Below, piece after piece: positions 35,629 through 47,123 of a stretch of 64,000 nt of DNA (its first letter is position 1; each line of letters starts with the position of its first letter). Location of the stretch: the NCBI GenBank assembly GCA_030549205.1, contig JAUKTV010000014.1, positions 868,001 through 932,000 on the forward strand, written 5' to 3'. This stretch comes from Apiosordaria backusii (Eukaryota; Ascomycota; Sordariomycetes; Sordariales; Lasiosphaeriaceae). Below the pieces are notes generated by a model. It did no database searches. It saw only the letters and a list, made by a program, of their open reading frames with translations, and was not told where the DNA came from. The translations under genes were made by a program, and so were the position numbers.

Positions 35629-37260
35629 ATGGAGAAACGCCACCTCCAATCGCGACTCGCATCCCAATTAGCTAGAACCACAGCCATGGCAGCGGACACA
35701 AACTCACCCGCCGACCCCCCTAACCCAGAGCCGGCGCTCGACATCGACCGTCACCTAAAATACTGGAAGATGTGCCTGCAGTCCCCCCTGCCCCACCACT
35801 ACCTCTCCAACGAAGGGAACCGCACGGCCCTAGCCTACTTCATCATCAACTCTATTGTCATACTCACTCCTAATAGTAATAACAACACAGAGAGTCCCCT
35901 GATCACTCCGCAGGACCGGAGAAAGCTCCGTCAATGGGTTCTCTCACACCAACACCCAGGAGGTGGCTTCTCTCCTTCTTCGTCTCTAGTATTTCCACTC
36001 CAGGGCTATGAGCAATGGGGGCCAGAGACAGGATCGCAAAATGCAGAGTCAGCTGGGCTGGCGAATGCGCCAGGGACACTATTTGCGCTGCAGCTTCTAG
36101 CGCTCTTGGCGGATAAGGACGATCCAGACGGTGCATTCAATGGGGTTGACCGGGTGCAGACGCTCCGCTGGTTACGGAGGCTGCAGAGAGAAGATGGGAG
36201 TTTTGGGGAGGTGCTGAGGTTGCTGCCGGGTCAGGGGTGGTTCATCGGGGGAGGCTATGACATGCGGTACTGCTACATTGCCGCATCGATACGGTGGATG
36301 TTGAGGGGGGATGTGAAGGAGGGTGAGCCGGGGTGGGTGGAGGACTTTGACACAGAGAAGTTGGCGAATTATATTCTCAGCAGTCAGGTAGGTTTTCCGA
36401 GGTTTCATTCTTAAGAAGTTATCGGTGCTGACTTTAGTTGGGTAGACATACGACGGCGGGTTCGCAGGTAGCTCACAAGAAGAACCACACGGTAACTCAC
36501 CCTTCTAACATTCCTTTCCCTTACCATCCCATCACTAACATCGAACCCAGCCGGCTACGCCTACTGCGCCATATCAGCCCTCTCCCTCCTCGACCGCCCC
36601 CTGACAACCACCACCACCAACCCACCTCCCACTTCCCCTCTCCTATCCCGCATCCGCGACCTACCCGCCCTAACCCACTGGCTCACCTCCCGCCAATTCA
36701 TCTACCTCACCCCCTCCCCCCCATCCCCCACCGACTCAGACCCCTCCCCCGACGACAACGATGAAACCGAAGACGTCAACTTCCTCCTCCCCTCCCTATC
36801 ATCCCTTTCCCTCTCCCCGCCCTCCTCCCAACACCCCCTCGTAGCCTCCAACGGCCGCACAAACAAAGTAGCAGACACGTGCTACACCTGGTGGGTCCTC
36901 GCCGCCCTCTCCAACCTCTCCCAGCTACCCCTCTTTGGCGACTGGTTACCCGCCAGAAGGTTCCTCCTGGAGAAAATGGCGCATCGGATTGGGGGGTTTA
37001 GCAAGTATCCAGGGGGTCCACCGGATGTGTACCATAGCTGTTTTGGGCTTACTGTCATGTCTCTGATGGGGGAGCCTGGACTGCGGAAGCTGGATGGGGG
37101 GTTGGCGGTGCCTGAGGAGACGGTTAAAGTGATTGAACGGGCGAGGGGGAAGTTGTTGAAGAAGGCGAGAACGGAGGGGAAGGGGAGGGAGGTGGTGGTG
37201 TTGGGGGTTATGATGAGGGGGGCGAGGCCGGGGTGGTTGGGTGCTGTTGGTGTGAACTGA
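35629..37260 (+). CDS. CDC43: geranylgeranyltransferase type I beta subunit
   Basis: Catalytic subunit that attaches geranylgeranyl to the CaaL cysteine of Rho/Cdc42-type GTPases; partners with the RAM2 alpha subunit in the cytosol. Three exons (35629-36387, 36446-36491, 36551-37260), introns of 58 and 59 nt, 504 aa. Prenyltransferase repeats are recognisable (RQWVLSHQHPGGGFS, LRWLRRLQREDGSFGE, YDGGFAG, RIGGFSKYPGG). Zinc ligands are seen as D and C in ADTCYTWW and H in YHSCFGL. Between the GYAYCAISAL block and ADTCY is a ~90-residue Pro/Ser/Asp-rich insert, making the protein longer than yeast Cdc43. The second ATG at 35686 (GCCATGG) is a good alternative start, giving 485 aa. Confidence 0.92.
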
Positions 37261-37663
37261 ACACTGGTATCTAATGAGGGATTGGAAAAGCGCAAGCAGG
37301 TCTTATACTTGAGGCGGTTTAAACTATAGACAGTAAAGTTGTTCTAACGAGGGCGATGAGAGCTCACAGAAAGTAAGCTAAGCTATAGCTCACACCTTAT
37401 GAGCGTAATGCCAGCTAATAAAACAGTGGAAACAGAGAGAAGACAATCTTTAACACATTGCAGCTTGTCTTGCCATACTATGCGGGCGAGCAACGAAATA
37501 CCTATTGACACAGCCAACTTGAGATACTTCGTCAAAATTTAAGATGTATTCAAGGGTTAGGGATAATGTGGGCAACTTACTGCCCCACGTCCCTAGTGTT
37601 GTGAGATTTCTGGCTGCGGACTTGACAACCAAGTTAAAAAAAAATATCGCAAAAGATGAGTTT
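37261..37663. other. intergenic, tRNA 3' flank with Pol III terminator
   Basis: Lies 3' of the GGTase-I gene. On the minus strand the tRNA is followed within about 25 bases by a run of nine T (plus-strand A-run at 37636-37644), a standard Pol III terminator. No protein gene was seen. Confidence 0.6.
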
Positions 37664-37752
37664 TCCCCTCGACCGGAATCGAGCCGGTGACCTTTCGGTA
37701 ATCAATAAATTCCTTTACAGCCGAACGTGATAGCCAACTACACCACAAGGGG
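37664..37752 (-). tRNA. tRNA-Tyr (anticodon GTA) with a 15-nt intron
   Basis: Full cloverleaf on the minus strand. The acceptor stem CCCCTTG/CGAGGGG has 7 pairs, with C1-G72 as expected of eukaryotic tRNA-Tyr. D arm GTG..CAC, anticodon stem TTCGG/CCGAA, T stem ACCGG/CCGGT with loop CTCGATT. The region between the anticodon-stem halves is 22 nt; removing 15 nt (AGGAATTTATTGATT) after position 37 leaves the normal 7-base loop C-T-GTA-A-A. The discriminator is A, encoded by the T at 37664. An intron at this place is universal in eukaryotic tRNA-Tyr genes, which supports the anticodon call. Confidence 0.95.
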
Positions 37753-38010
37753 TTTAAATTGCTGAAGACCAACCAACATTTCGGAGCCTATCATTTGGGA
37801 TCTGAGTAACACTGCGATGCAAGCTTGAAAGGGGACATATTGTGCAAGCCCATGTCGCGGGCAAGTGAAGCAAACTCATCCCGCCAATAGATGACTTCCA
37901 ATCGAGCTCCTCGCAAACATTGGTATCTCTTACCCAAACTCCAGCCGCTAACTATCAAATCCTGTCATTACATCCTTTCCTTCGTGACCTCATTTACCCC
38001 CATCCCCTAC

Positions 38011-39270
38011 TCACAAATCACCTTGCTCATTACCATCTTCCTCCCCTAGAACATGCAAAATCAACCTCTTATACCCCTCCACCGCCTTCTCCAAATCTCT
38101 AACCTTCAACCCTTCATCATCCCCATGCGCCACAAGAATACTCCCCGGTCCATAAAGATAACTCGTATGCCCCCCCTCCAAATTCGGAACATCCGTCCCA
38201 TAACTCGCAACCATCGCCTCAAACCCCTCCACCTCACACTCGCACTTCACCGGTCCATAACCCCCAAACCATTCCGAACTCAGCGCCTCCCCATCCGTCT
38301 CCTTCAAAATCTTCTCAATCTTGGCAATAACATCCTTGTGCCCTTCCTTCTGGCTCCCCGACGCGACCCGAATGGCAAGCCTGGCGCTGGCAGACTTGGG
38401 GATCACGTTTGCTGCGACGCCGCCTTCCAAAACGCCGATATTCACGGTGGTGTTGCCGTATCTCTCGCTACTTCCCAAATCAGTGTTGAGAATGGTGTGC
38501 AGACTGCGAACGAGGACCTCGTTGGCGGATTTGCCTAGTTGCGGGTAGCCTGAGTGGCCTGCTTTTCCTTGGGAGTGGATGATGCCGTTTGTGATACCCT
38601 TGTGGCCGCAGGCAAGTTTGTTTTCGGTGGGCTCCCCGAAAATGGCGGAGGTGAAGCGGTATTGTTTTTCGTTGCTGCTGCTGAAGATAGAACTGCTGTG
38701 GGAGCGGCGGGAGAACTCCTTCATGCCGATGCCCGAGGTTTCTTCTCCTACTACGAAGAGGAGCATGATATCTGAGGGTGAGATTGACTTGGATGAGAGG
38801 AGGGAGGATAAGGCGAGGAGCTGGGCTGAGAGGGAGGCCTTGGCGTCGACGGAGCCGCGGCCGGAGATGAGGGTGTCTGAGGTTATGGGCCCTGAGGGAG
38901 TGGTTTTGTAGGGGATGTATGGAGGGACGACGTCGATGTGGGAGGTGATGAGGAGCTTGAAGTTGGCGGTGGTGGGTTTGTCAGGAGTGGGCCAGGCGAG
39001 AACATTGTATCGTGCGTTGGAGCCGGTGTTGAGTCCGGCTGGAATTTGTTGGAGCTCAACCGTGTAGTTCTGTGCGCTGAGATATTCCTGGAGGAAAAGA
39101 GCGGCGTCCTCTTCGGTGCCACTCAGAGAGGGTATGTCGACGAGGTTTTTGTGAAGCGTGAGGAGGTCATGGCGGTAGGAAGGGCCGTCCGCGTGTGGTG
39201 TAGGGGTTGCATATACTGCTGGCGAGTATAACGTGTTGCAGAGCAGCAGCAACTGTGAAATCCGCTTCAT
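38011..39270 (-). CDS. secreted M20-family metallopeptidase (carboxypeptidase-like)
   Basis: Extracellular zinc exopeptidase of the M20A group. Single exon, 419 aa. The first ~21 residues are a signal peptide (ISQLLLLCNTLYSPAVYA). Zinc and catalytic positions are visible in order: HID in LLITSHIDVVPP, D in GRGSVDAKASL, the Glu pair in VGEETSG, E in FGEPTENKLACGHKG, and a late H in GSILVAHGDDEGL. The central dimerisation domain starts with HSQGKAGHSGYPQLGKSA. The substrate is probably peptide C-termini or N-acyl amino acids, but this cannot be decided here. Transcribed in the same direction as MRI1, which lies upstream; the genes are 282 bp apart. Confidence 0.9.
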   Translation of the reverse strand: MKRISQLLLLCNTLYSPAVYATPTPHADGPSYRHDLLTLHKNLVDIPSLSGTEEDAALFLQEYLSAQNYTVELQQIPAGLNTGSNARYNVLAWPTPDKPTTANFKLLITSHIDVVPPYIPYKTTPSGPITSDTLISGRGSVDAKASLSAQLLALSSLLSSKSISPSDIMLLFVVGEETSGIGMKEFSRRSHSSSIFSSSNEKQYRFTSAIFGEPTENKLACGHKGITNGIIHSQGKAGHSGYPQLGKSANEVLVRSLHTILNTDLGSSERYGNTTVNIGVLEGGVAANVIPKSASARLAIRVASGSQKEGHKDVIAKIEKILKETDGEALSSEWFGGYGPVKCECEVEGFEAMVASYGTDVPNLEGGHTSYLYGPGSILVAHGDDEGLKVRDLEKAVEGYKRLILHVLGEEDGNEQGDL

Positions 39271-39552
39271 TTTGAGTTTCGACTAGCTCTCTGCACCCCG
39301 GATTTTGTTGATGAAAGGATGGAAGATTGAATGTCTCGGTCGAGTTCATAGCGCTGATGAGGTCATCCTTTCAGTGGGTCCAAATATGCACAAATCGCTA
39401 ATGTAAGGGCGGTGGGGTGCTGAATGACTTGTGCGCTTAACACTGACAGCGGGAGCCTCTGCACAACATCATCTCATCTTTAGTCTTCCAGAATGCATCA
39501 TTCAACCTCTCATTTCGTATTCAGCTCTGCAGCTCACTCTTCAGCTCACTCT

Positions 39553-40792
39553 TCATAGCTGGCGGGCAGCAACAGAAGCTAACCGCTCAGGCAGCACCTG
39601 GCCAAAGTCAAACTTGCCATCCGCCCCCTTCACCACGGTTCCTCTCTCGGTGACAATGGCATCAATCAGCTCATGGGGCGTCACGTCAAAGGCTGGGTTC
39701 CAAACACCAATTCTCTGATCAGCAATCGCGACCCTCGCCGTCCTGTTGGTATCGACGGTTCCGTCCTCATTGACAATGGCACCGCTGATTTGGGTCAACT
39801 CCTCACGCTTGCGCTCCTCAATCTCGATGCTACTCCCAGTCTTCGTCTCAAGGTCGATACTCGTTGTTGGGGCAGCAACAACAAACTTGACGCCGTGGTG
39901 CCGAGCGAGCACAGCCAACTGATAGGTGCCAATCTTGTTGGCAGTATCACCGTTGCGAACGACGCGGTCAGCGCCGACAATGACGGCACCAATGTTCATG
40001 CGCTCACCATGGAGGTTGAAGAGGGCGCCCGCCATGCTGTCGGTAATAAGAGTTGATGGGATGCCCTCAAAGACGAGCTCGAACGACGTAAGGCGGCTGC
40101 CCTGGTTGTAAGGGCGGGTCTCGGTGCAGTAGGCGTGCTTGAGGAGACCCTCGGAGTGAAGGGTGCGGATGATGCCAAGGGCAGTGCCATGACCGGATGT
40201 AGCAAGAGAGCCGGTGTTGCAGTGGGTGAGAACGGAGATGGGACGCTCGGAAGAGGCATTGTACTGCTGTTGCAACCAGGCGGCACCATGGGAGCCAATG
40301 GAGGTGTTGTTGTGAAGGTCCTTGGCGAGAATCTCCTCTGCTGTCTTGATGTAGGTGTTGAGGATGGCCTCCTTGGCTTCAGGGTGAGCCAAACCCTCGA
40401 GGTTTGCAGCCCTGGTGGCCAGCTTGAGAAGCGTGATAGCATTGGACAGATCCACTGCTGTTGGCCTGCTCTCCTTGAGGTAGTCGAGCCTCGACTCGAT
40501 ATGCGCAATGACCTCCTCGGGGTCAGTTGCAGCTTGTGATGCATGTTAGTGCCGTCTTGAATCAAGGGTAGAGGACGGACGTACTGCAGTCTCCGTTGTG
40601 CAGCTCAACTGCATGGGCCAAGGCAGCGACAATGGCAATAGCGGGGGCACCTCTCACTCTCATGGACCGGATGCAGTCAAAAGCCTCCTCGGCGGTAGAC
40701 ACCTCATCGTAGTGGTTCTCATGAGGCAGTCTCAGCTGGTCGAGGACTAACAGCTTGCCCCGCGAATACTTGATAGCCTGGAGGGTAGCCAT
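39553..40792 (-). CDS. MRI1: methylthioribose-1-phosphate isomerase
   Basis: Converts 5-methylthioribose-1-phosphate to methylthioribulose-1-phosphate in the methionine salvage pathway; cytosolic or nuclear. Two exons (40792-40585 and 40532-39553) across a 52-nt intron (donor GTACGT, CTAAC branch, acceptor CAAG) give 395 aa. The start MATLQAIKYSRGKLLVLDQLRLP and RVRGAPAIAIVAAL are family signatures. The catalytic cysteine is in HCNTGSLATSGHGTALG and the catalytic aspartate in GADRVVRNGDTANKIGT. The C-terminal NPAFDVTPHELIDAIVTERG block is intact. An in-frame extension upstream of the ATG exists but does not resemble the family. Divergent from TRS130 with 435 bp between starts. Confidence 0.96.
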
Positions 40793-41227
40793 TTTGCTGA
40801 TGTGTTCTGGAGAGTCGGAAGAATAAACGATTCTCAGAATTAGCCAGTCGCTTTTGACGATGCCAAAAATACCCCTGGATTTTGCCACAGGGAATGAGCC
40901 TGTTTGCGATCTCCAAATAGAAAATCTCTCTCGTGGAGGTGCAGCGGCCGGGACTGCCATCAGATGCCCCGCCATTGAGCAAATGGAAGTTTGGTGGGGC
41001 AATCTTTCGAAAATTCAGGGTGAGGAAGCACAACATACAGCGCTAGTCCTATAAAGGATCAAGGTGAGCTGCAGCGCCAAGAAGCGGTGAGAGCTCCTGA
41101 ACATGCATTGACGTGCCACACCTTCTCTCAGGGGATTCTGCCAGCGCATGGCCAGGAGCTATCTGTCTTACAAGAAACCCAACGCGCTTCGACGAGGGCA
41201 TGTCATAGATTCCTAGAGCTGTTCAGC
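40793..41227. promoter_or_regulatory. divergent promoter between MRI1 and TRS130
   Basis: 435 bp between outward-pointing start codons. No clear TATA box or repeat was seen. Short frames extend from MRI1 into it, without homology signs. Confidence 0.45.
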
Positions 41228-44200
41228 ATGGAACAGCCCTTTTCGTCGTCAAAGGTGACGGGTTAGTGGCTGATTTTGCCATCTGCAGAGCTCCCAGCTA
41301 ACCACTGTACACCCAAACAGTCGAGTACTTCGATCCCCACGATGTCTACAAGCTCCTTGCGCCGGGGTTGATCCCTCGCCTTCCGCTCCGCGATCTCAAC
41401 TGGCAATCCCACGCCGGGCCATTGCGATCTATTAACACTCTACACATCGAGCTCCTACCATCCGGCGCCGACTACTCGAACATCTTTACGCCCCTATCCT
41501 CCCCTAATCCGAAAGGCGCAAGCTCCACCGATGTCGCCAATCAACCTCCCCGAGATGATGGCTTTCAGACAGCCGCCATCGCCGGACGGGGTGGCTCGAC
41601 CGATCAGGTAGACTCGACACTTCGTCCGCCAGCAGGTCCCGGCAAGGAACGGAGGCATCAAATACCCGGCTTGCGTCGAACACCTTACCTCAAGGTGTTG
41701 CTGATACGATGCGACGACAACGATACCTACAAATCCACCACCAAGGCCGAAATAAAAGAGTGGATAAAAATCAACGCACCCCCTGCGCAAGGCAAAACTG
41801 GAGCTGAGAATCATGACGCCTTTGAGTGGCTGATCATCCACGTGGTGCTCCCAAACACTGTCGCCGCAACCCAGCCACGAACAACCGGAAAAGTACCAGA
41901 CTCTAGTGATGTTTCAAAGACGGCGACATTAAAGTGGCGTGGGGGCTCGACATCGTTACTGGAGAGGCTTCGCACCGATTTCAACGGCTCGAGCAAGGGC
42001 GCCGTGGACAGGATCAGGCAGATTCGCATTGGAGTCAACGATGTGCCATACAGTATGCTTCCGAGGGTGGTGCCCGCGGTGCCTACGGGGTATCGCGAGA
42101 CCGAGCAGGACAGTGAGGCCGCGTGGGCGGACTTGATTGGGAAGTTTAAGGAGCTCATCCTATCCAGCTTCGACACACGCGTCACACAGTACGAGGAGGA
42201 CATCAAAGAACGAGACGGCCAGAGGAGCTTACCAGGGTGGAACTTTTGCACCTTTTTTATCCTGAAGGAAGGTCTGGCCAGGGGCTTTGAGAGTGTCGGT
42301 CTTGTTGAGGACGCTCTTGTTGGGTATGATGAGCTCAGTGTTGGGTTGGATACCATCATACAAGAACAGGCTGCTGCGGGATCTGCTGAAGCTCATGGCG
42401 GTGCTTTACTCCCTTTCACACCGGACCTCAAGGAGACGGCTCAAAAAGCCCTGAGTGACCTTGCGGGAGGGACCCTCGAGTTTGACGAAGAGGAAGCTGT
42501 TGATCTCCAATCTGGCGAGAAGCAAAAGCTGGACCATTCGGAAAGCATCCCCATCACTTCGTCGAAAAAGGCGTACCGGGAACTCATTTTGGCCAACAAT
42601 GTGTCATTATTTGACTTCCGGTGCTACATATTCGCCCGTCAGATATCCTTGCTTCTTCGACTTGGAAATGCATGGTCAACACGAGAGGAGCTGGTCGCTA
42701 AACTCAAAGAGCAACAAGAAATGGTTCCCCGAGGCGTGGCTGCGAAAACACCTGTGCCCAAACTGAACGAGGAACCCGAAAACCTACTGCAGTTGGCCGA
42801 GATCTGCAAGCGCACCCTCGAGTTTGTGCCTGCAGTCTCGACAGTCATGAGAGAAGACATCATTGCGGCTATTATTTCTGCCAGAAAACATGAAGAAGGA
42901 GACGGCGCCAAGCCAGCCCTCGACCCTCTATTATCTGAAGTTGTGGACAACATGGTGTCGTCTTTTGCCTTTTCTGTTGCCCAACAGATCCTCGCCCAGA
43001 CGTCCACCAAGGCGTTGCCGATTCCCCCTTCCGCCCTTAATGATGCTCATGACCAAAAGGCGTCAATCCCTGAACCAAAGACGATGATGCATCCAGCCAG
43101 GACCACATCTCTTCACGGCCAGGGCACTCAACGGCCACCTTTGAGCCCTGGATTCCCGTCTGGCCGTCTGTCAGGCTCAATCGAGAGTCCGACTGTGTCC
43201 TCCTACCATAAGCCCGGGCTTGAAGAACTGGCTGCTAGGAGAGCCGAGTTGTACGCATTATCCAGGAATATCCTGGAGGAGTGCGGTAAAAAGCGTGGCT
43301 GGTCAGATGGGTGGTCTGCAGTGCCAACTGTTGGAGAACCGGGCATTGTGGATATGGAGGAAATCAGCCTTGACGATGATGCAGAAAAGACAGAGCCTGC
43401 TTCAGCAGCAACTGTGGATGTTCTACACACATCTGTCGCGGGCGTAGGAACTCCTCTTCTCCGTACGGCGCTGGATAACAAGGATGACTTTTATCGACTC
43501 TATGAGACACTCACCGATAAAGCTCTCCGCCACTATACAGTAGCCCAGCACTTGCACTCTGTTCAAGCATGCATGGCTGACCTGGCAGTACTCAAGTTCC
43601 ACCTCGAGGAGTACAAGGAGGCGGCTTTCTACTTTTACAGAGTCATTCCCTTCTTTGGAGAAAGTAGCTGGGCCCTTCTCGAGCTCTCTATGCTGGTCAT
43701 GTACGCGAGATGTCTCAAGAAGCTGAACAAGCTCGACGATTATGTCAACCAAGCCCTTCGGCAGCTTCTTTGCAAGGCGGCTGCGGCCGAGAGGGATAGG
43801 TTACAACAAAAGTCACGGTTCAGGAACACCCTTACCTCGGCGACGCAGTATCCGGAAGCTTCTGCTATCACTGGCTTCTTAGCAGACCTGATCTCGGTGT
43901 CAGCGTCGCTAGAGAAGGATGTGAGGATCCCCTTGACGAGTCTATGTTGTGACCTGGCACTTGATGGGCCGCCATTCTATGACGAGGGTCAGGATAGCTT
44001 CTCCCTGTTTCTTGACTTTCACAGTCTGTTGGTAGATGATTTTGAGGCCGACTCAGTCAGCATCCGCATCACGAGCCGGACCGCGGGTGGCAACAGGGAA
44101 ATTTGGCTGCAGACAGAGAAACCTGTTACGATCCGGCCAGGGTTAAACAAAGTACGGGTGCAAAGCACCACCATGATGGCTGGCACCTTCGAGGTTGATC

Positions 44201-45978
44201 AAGTTCGTTTGTCCAGTAAGAAGGTACTGCTGCACTACGAACGGGATTTGACTCAGCCCGTAGACAAGAGTTCTACGACTTTGAAGAACCCCCAGGTCAC
44301 CCTTTATCAGCGGGCTAGCGGCCTCGATGTACGGCTGACGGGGACGAAGGATCTCCAGCTCGACAAGAAGAAATCTCTCGACCTTGAGCTTTCAACTGGC
44401 TGGAACACAGTCAAGACGTGTGAGATCAAGATCAGGTCTGCCACTGGGGGGCTGCGGCTGGTCATGAGCGAAGCCGAGGTCATCGGCTCAACACAAGCTA
44501 TCAAAGCGGAAGGAGGAACCTTCAAGTTCGGCACGATACCAGCCAACAGCTCCATCAAAGTCCGATTCCCCTTCACTGTTGAACAAGATCTCCTCGACGT
44601 CGCTGTCAGGGCCGAAGTCACTTACTCCACCGAACGTGGCAGTTTCACCTTTTTCAAGACGTCATCAGTCCCGATCTCCCTCGCTGTGGAGGTCAATGTC
44701 CAGGATATCTTCAAACACAACGCCCTTTTTTCACGGTTTGCTGTCTCCAGCGCCAACTCCAGCCCTTTGAGGCTGTTCAAAAGCGAGCTGCTGGGTTCTG
44801 AGGTTTTCGACACCCATTTCGGTCAGTCGCCAAGCCAGCCGGTCTTGATCTTTCCCAAGCAACCGACAAGCTTGCTGTACAAGATCACGAGAAAACCAGG
44901 TGTTGCCATCGGGCTCAAAACGAACAAGGCGCTGTATCTCAAACTGTACTACAGCGTCCTGCAAGAAGAGATCGAAGCTCTCTTTGAGCAGAGCATCATC
45001 GCCGACTTGGAAGAGTCCCCAATGAGGGAGTACTCCAAGCTTGTTGTATCGAAAGTTCTATCAGCAGTACAAAGCCGACTGTCAGAATACGACCTCGAGA
45101 AAGCTGCCCTCTTGGGAGAATTGCAAACTTCTTTTCTGGCCAACATCAACTGGGAATCTCACTTCTCCGGCCTCGGCCACCAGAACCAAACCGGAAGCTC
45201 TTCCCCTTCCCCAGCTGGCGAGGACGAAGTCTCCGCGGCAACCCTGTCAAACTTTATACTCACCTGGTTGACGGCACACCCCTCCCTTGCCTTGCCGCAC
45301 CCAGAGTCCATCCCAGAACCAAACACCATCGTCATTCCCGTCGACATACCCCCCGTAGCCATAGTGCACACCGCCGACCTGAGGATCTCTTCCTCCCCTC
45401 CCCCGGTGGTGACCGGCACCGACCCCGAGTCTGGCTCGCCCACCTTTGTGATCAACCAGTTGCTCCCAGCAACTTTGCACCTGAAGTGGACACGAATCTG
45501 GGACACCGACCCCTCCCACTCATCCCTCAACCAAGACCTAGAGTTTGGGTACGAGATCACCGCCCCGGGGGACAGCTGGTTGCTGGGCGGGCGGAGAAAA
45601 GGGCATTTTATTATCCCTGCTGTCGAGGACGGAAGAGAAGAGGGAGGAAAAAAGTTGAGTTCGGAAGCGGAGACGGAGGCGGAGATTCCGGTTGTGTTGG
45701 TGCCTTTGCGGGAAGGGTTTTTGCCGTGGCCTGGGGTGGAGATTAAGGAGGTGAGGGCGGGGGATGAAGTGAATGGTGGTGGAAAGGGGGGGGGAGGGAA
45801 TGGGATGGCGGTGCACTGTGAGACGGACTATAAAAACTTGGGGGAGACGGTGGAGGTTGTGGGGGATAGGGGGAAGGTTACGGTTAGTTTGGATGTGAGT
45901 GATGGGGGGGATAGAGGGGGTCCGATGGTGCTGGAGTGTGAGGGGGGTGGGTGGGGGAGGGGGAGGGTTGTTGCTTAG
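41228..45978 (+). CDS. TRS130: TRAPPII complex subunit Trs130/TRAPPC10
   Basis: Large subunit specific to TRAPPII, the exchange factor complex acting on Rab11/Ypt31-type GTPases at the late Golgi. Two exons: 41228-41261 and 41321-45978, with a 59-nt intron (donor GTTAGT, acceptor ACAG), giving 1563 aa. The splice restores the family start MEQPFSSSKVTVEYFDPHDVY-KLLAPGL. N-terminal half is helical (W-FC-FFILKEGLARGFESVGLVEDALVGYDEL is a conserved block), the middle has FHLEEYKEAAFYFYRVIPFF, and the C-terminal part is beta-rich (Ig-like trafficking domain). The last ~80 residues are Gly-rich with long G-runs in the DNA, and may vary. No break in frame was seen over 4.6 kb. Confidence 0.93.
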
Positions 45979-47123
45979 GATGGTAAAGAAGTGGATTGGG
46001 GTTGTGTTTAGCAGGTTGGTAGCAGGTTTAGGTATAGTGAATATTGTTAATTCAGGAACTCATTTTTTGGGACGGGAGATTGGATTTGTGGCGCAGAAGG
46101 GTGTCGTTTATGACGTGGTATGCTAGGAAGGGGGGTTTTTGGAAGTGTGCTTGCCAGCAGATTGGCGAAAAGGGGGTAATTAGGGGCTGTCGTGTGGCTC
46201 GATGGGCAGTGTGAATAGCTGCAGGTATGTGCATAGGTAAGGTGCTTTGTGTCAGATAGCTCGCACATTGCAGACGAGAGTCGGCCCTGCATATCTCCAT
46301 TACTCACTAGGTAGGTTGTCACAATTGTTGCATGCGAGGTTGGAGGTAAGGTAAGAACTATCGGCTGCAGGAAATACCACCCGATTTTCCTCAAACAACA
46401 TAACGGGGAATAGATCTGGCTGACTATCATCATGACTAAAGAGGCCTCTGAGTAAGGATCCCCAATAACTAATAACGAGGTAGGTGGTACAAGTTGAGAA
46501 TGGGGATGGGAGATGCCCGCCTTTTGCGCCACATACCTACGGTACCCTACCTTGTGGTGGGTTGTCTTCGGGATTGAGGGTGCGGGTTCGGAAAGTCGGA
46601 TGTGATCGGGAGAAGTGAAGTCGATAGGTAGGTGTCATGAGTGTGAGAGATACACGATGCTTGAGTAAAATAGGGGTATGAGTAAGCCTTCATGCCGGTT
46701 TGGGAGGCTGGCGCAGGTCAGGCGAAGAGTAACTTGGGTGGGTCGGTGGTATGACCTCATTCTTTTGGAGGAGCGGGCAGGCAGTGAAATAGATGGTTTG
46801 GTGGTGTGTTAGTAACAGTGTTTGCCATGTCTCGGGCCGAGGTTGTCAAATGTACCTAGAGTGATCAATGGTTGATGGGGGCGGAAATGTTGAGGGTGTC
46901 TTGAGGCTTTGGCGTGAAATAGCTGGCGATGTGAAGTAGAGGTGAGTGTTCAGTGGGATTATTTAAGGGCTTAGAGAATGGCTTTTCGTCCCCTCGATCT
47001 AACAGTTAAGTTATCACAAGGCTTTTATTCATTTTATTGTCGATTAGAGACTTGGGATGGCTGAAGCATCATCATCATCATCACATCCAGGCCGGAAGAG
47101 AAGAGCCCACAAAAGGAGTCGAC
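45979..47123. other. intergenic, no gene seen
   Basis: 1.1 kb between TRS130 and the second Zn2Cys6 gene. The longest frame is 161 codons on the minus strand, with no motifs. A (CAT)n microsatellite is at about 47068-47086. It should contain the promoter of the regulator. Confidence 0.45.

Noticed and set aside
46047..46532. 161-codon minus frame as a gene
   Set aside because: No motif, no signal peptide, no supporting splice structure, and composition unlike the neighbouring genes.
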